From CALKWS01 sp051020515 (GTDB lineage: Bacteria > Actinomycetota > Actinomycetes > Actinomycetales > Beutenbergiaceae), in the NCBI RefSeq assembly GCF_051020515.1, contig NZ_CP194857.1, forward strand, positions 1,488,001 to 1,552,000: DNA of 64,000 nucleotides, given 5' to 3'. Position 1 is the stretch's first letter. Each line of letters begins with the position of its first letter. Under the pieces are notes generated by a model. It ran no database searches, had not been told where the DNA came from, and worked only from the letters and a program-made list of their open reading frames with translations. Made by a program: the position numbers and the translations under genes. Of this stretch, positions 62,877 through 64,000 are shown piece by piece.

Positions 62877-64000
62877 ATGGCAAGTCTGAGATCCGTGCTG
62901 GACGGTATGGCCGAACCCTGCGATGACGCCCGCCCGATGGTGCGTTGGTGGTGGTTCGGCCCGCAGGTGGACCGGTCCGGGATCGCCCGCCAACTGCACG
63001 CCATGCGTGCGGCCGGACTGGGCGGTGCCGAACTCTCCTTCGTCTACCCCCTCACCGAGGAGTCGGAGGAGTTCGGATCCCAGGCGTTCCTGGACCACCT
63101 GGACTACGCCGCCGCCACGGCCGCCGAACTGGGGCTGCGCCTGGACCTCACGCTGGGCAGCGGGTGGTCATACGGAGGCGGGCACATCGGCTCCGAACAC
63201 GCCGCCCGTGGCTTGCGCTGGGAGGTACGCGAGATCGGCCCGGCGACCCAACAGGTCGCCCGCAGCGCCTCGTGGCCCGGAGATGAACTGCTCGCCGTCT
63301 TCCTCGCCCCCGGCGCCCCCGGGGAGGCGGCACCGGGGGGTTACGAAACCGGTACCGATCGGGCCTGCCGCGGCAACCATCCCACCCGGAGCCGGGCCCA
63401 GGACGGTGCTGCTGGTCTGGTCGGTCTTGACCGGCCAGCAGGTCAAGCGCGCAGCCAACGGCGCCGAGGGCCCGGTGCTGGACCACTACAGCGCCGCAGC
63501 CACCCGCGCACACCTGAGCGCCGTAGCCGACCCACTCCTGGCGGCGGCACGCCCGGACCGGATCGGCGCGGTGTTCTGCGATTCACTGGAGGTCTACGGC
63601 TCCGACTTCACCGTGCACCTGCCCGAGGAGTTCACCCGACGCCGTGGGTACGATCCGTTGCCGCACCTGTACTTGCTCCGGGTCGAGGGCCCGGGCCACG
63701 CGACCTTCCGCGCCGACTACTACCGCACCCTGTCGGAACTGTACGAGGAGAACTTCGTCGCGGTGCTGGGACGCTGGTCCCAGGACGCCGGAGTCGACCT
63801 GCGGATCCAGAACTACGGGGAACCGCCGGCCACCATCAGTTCCTACCGCCACGCCCGGGCCTTCGAAGGGGAGGGCTGGGGCTGGCTGGGCCTGCCCGAG
63901 ACCCGGTGGGCCGCGGCCGCCGCGCACCGGTACGCGCGCCCGGTGGTCTCGGCCGAGGCGTTCACCTGGATCCACTCCCCGTCGCTGCGCGCCACCCCAC
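62877..64000 (+). CDS. GH106-like glycoside hydrolase, 5' part (frame break)
   Basis: The start of a large glycoside hydrolase that continues past the window. It begins at ATG 62877 with PMVRWWWFGPQVDRSGIARQL and DLTLGSGWSYGGGHIGS, the pattern of the GH106 alpha-L-rhamnosidase clan (N-terminal (beta/alpha)8 barrel). One extra G in the run at 63335-63340 breaks the frame; after removing it the protein continues VTKPVPIGPAAATIPP and then FCDSLEVYGSDFTVHLPEEF and RRRGYDPLPHL, a strong family hallmark. SAEAFTW near the end carries a candidate catalytic Glu. There is no clear signal peptide. It probably removes rhamnose or related sugars from plant or cell-wall glycans. The divergent dienelactone hydrolase gene lies 104 bp away. 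Confidence 0.8.
   Translation, partial: MASLRSVLDGMAEPCDDARPMVRWWWFGPQVDRSGIARQLHAMRAAGLGGAELSFVYPLTEESEEFGSQAFLDHLDYAAATAAELGLRLDLTLGSGWSYGGGHIGSEHAARGLRWEVREIGPATQQVARSASWPGDELLAVFLAPGAPGEAAPGGYETGTDRACRGNHPTRSRAQDGAAGLVGLDRPAGQARSQRRRGPGAGPLQRRSHPRTPERRSRPTPGGGTPGPDRRGVLRFTGGLRLRLHRAPARGVHPTPWVRSVAAPVLAPGRGPGPRDLPRRLLPHPVGTVRGELRRGAGTLVPGRRSRPADPELRGTAGHHQFLPPRPGLRRGGLGLAGPARDPVGRGRRAPVRAPGGLGRGVHLDPLPVAARHP

Overview
The window is GC-rich (about 70%) actinobacterial chromosome with dense genes and many 1-4 nt start/stop overlaps. There are many GTG starts, LacI/HxlR/CsoR regulators, an SseA-SufE pair, a PP2C phosphatase and an aminotransferase next to a bkdABC operon. Together these suggest a Micrococcales-type actinomycete (Ruaniaceae/Beutenbergiaceae-like is a guess from gene content). 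I saw no rRNA, tRNA, CRISPR array, transposase or integrated phage.

The most important point for any reader is sequence quality. About 25 genes or gene segments change reading frame by one base, mostly as a missing base, often in a short G or C run. The breaks are not random. They fall near 329, 829, 2830, 4831, 6326, 6829, 7326, 7829, 14328, 15829, 18330, 18829, 19328, 27830, 28326, 28828, 31829, 32830, 34830, 45843, 49845, 58340, 58848, 59846 and 63338, which is a 500-nt grid (phase about 330 in the first 35 kb, about 338-348 later). I read this as a windowed-consensus or polishing artifact and annotate the affected genes as single intact genes.

Layout. 1-3.8 kb: the end of a LuxR-type response regulator, a DUF456 membrane protein, a divergent HxlR regulator/NAD(P)H oxidoreductase pair, a lipoprotein with an internal duplication, and a small membrane protein. 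3.8-15 kb: a glycan uptake and degradation locus with a family-5 (Opp-type) binding protein, two permeases, two ATPases, a GH1 beta-glycosidase, a GH2 beta-mannosidase and a LacI repressor. A candidate operator overlaps the promoter of the binding protein. 15-22.3 kb: housekeeping and stress genes (sufE, sseA, acetyltransferase, FMN reductase, coupled ECF sigma factor and ogt, membrane proteins, lpd). 22.3-25.8 kb: a second sugar locus (FGGY kinase, Gfo/Idh/MocA dehydrogenase, ThuA protein). 25.8-38.6 kb: membrane proteins, a divergent HxlR/DHFR-like pair with a clear operator-like repeat, a PP2C phosphatase, a large flippase-like protein with a degenerate kinase domain, a CPBP protease, glutaminase, CsoR with its operator, and a DUF2330 protein. 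38.6-41.5 kb: purB, a fructosamine-kinase-like gene and a low-molecular-weight phosphatase. 41.7-43.5 kb: a small helical protein plus a lipase-like hydrolase with a helical N-terminus.

44-49.4 kb: an aminotransferase followed by bkdABC (branched-chain 2-oxo acid dehydrogenase E1alpha, E1beta, E2), whose leader contains two large inverted repeats. Its E3 partner may be the lpd gene 24 kb away. 49.4-52.3 kb: a NarL-type two-component system divergent from a pair of membrane proteins. 52.4-57.8 kb: a MoxR/DUF58/vWA operon of six overlapping or closely spaced genes. 58.1-60.2 kb: a CopD-CtaG fusion for copper/cytochrome oxidase assembly. 60.2-64 kb: an acetylxylan-esterase-like protein, a DUF2993 protein, a dienelactone hydrolase, and the first part of a GH106-like glycoside hydrolase that runs off the window.
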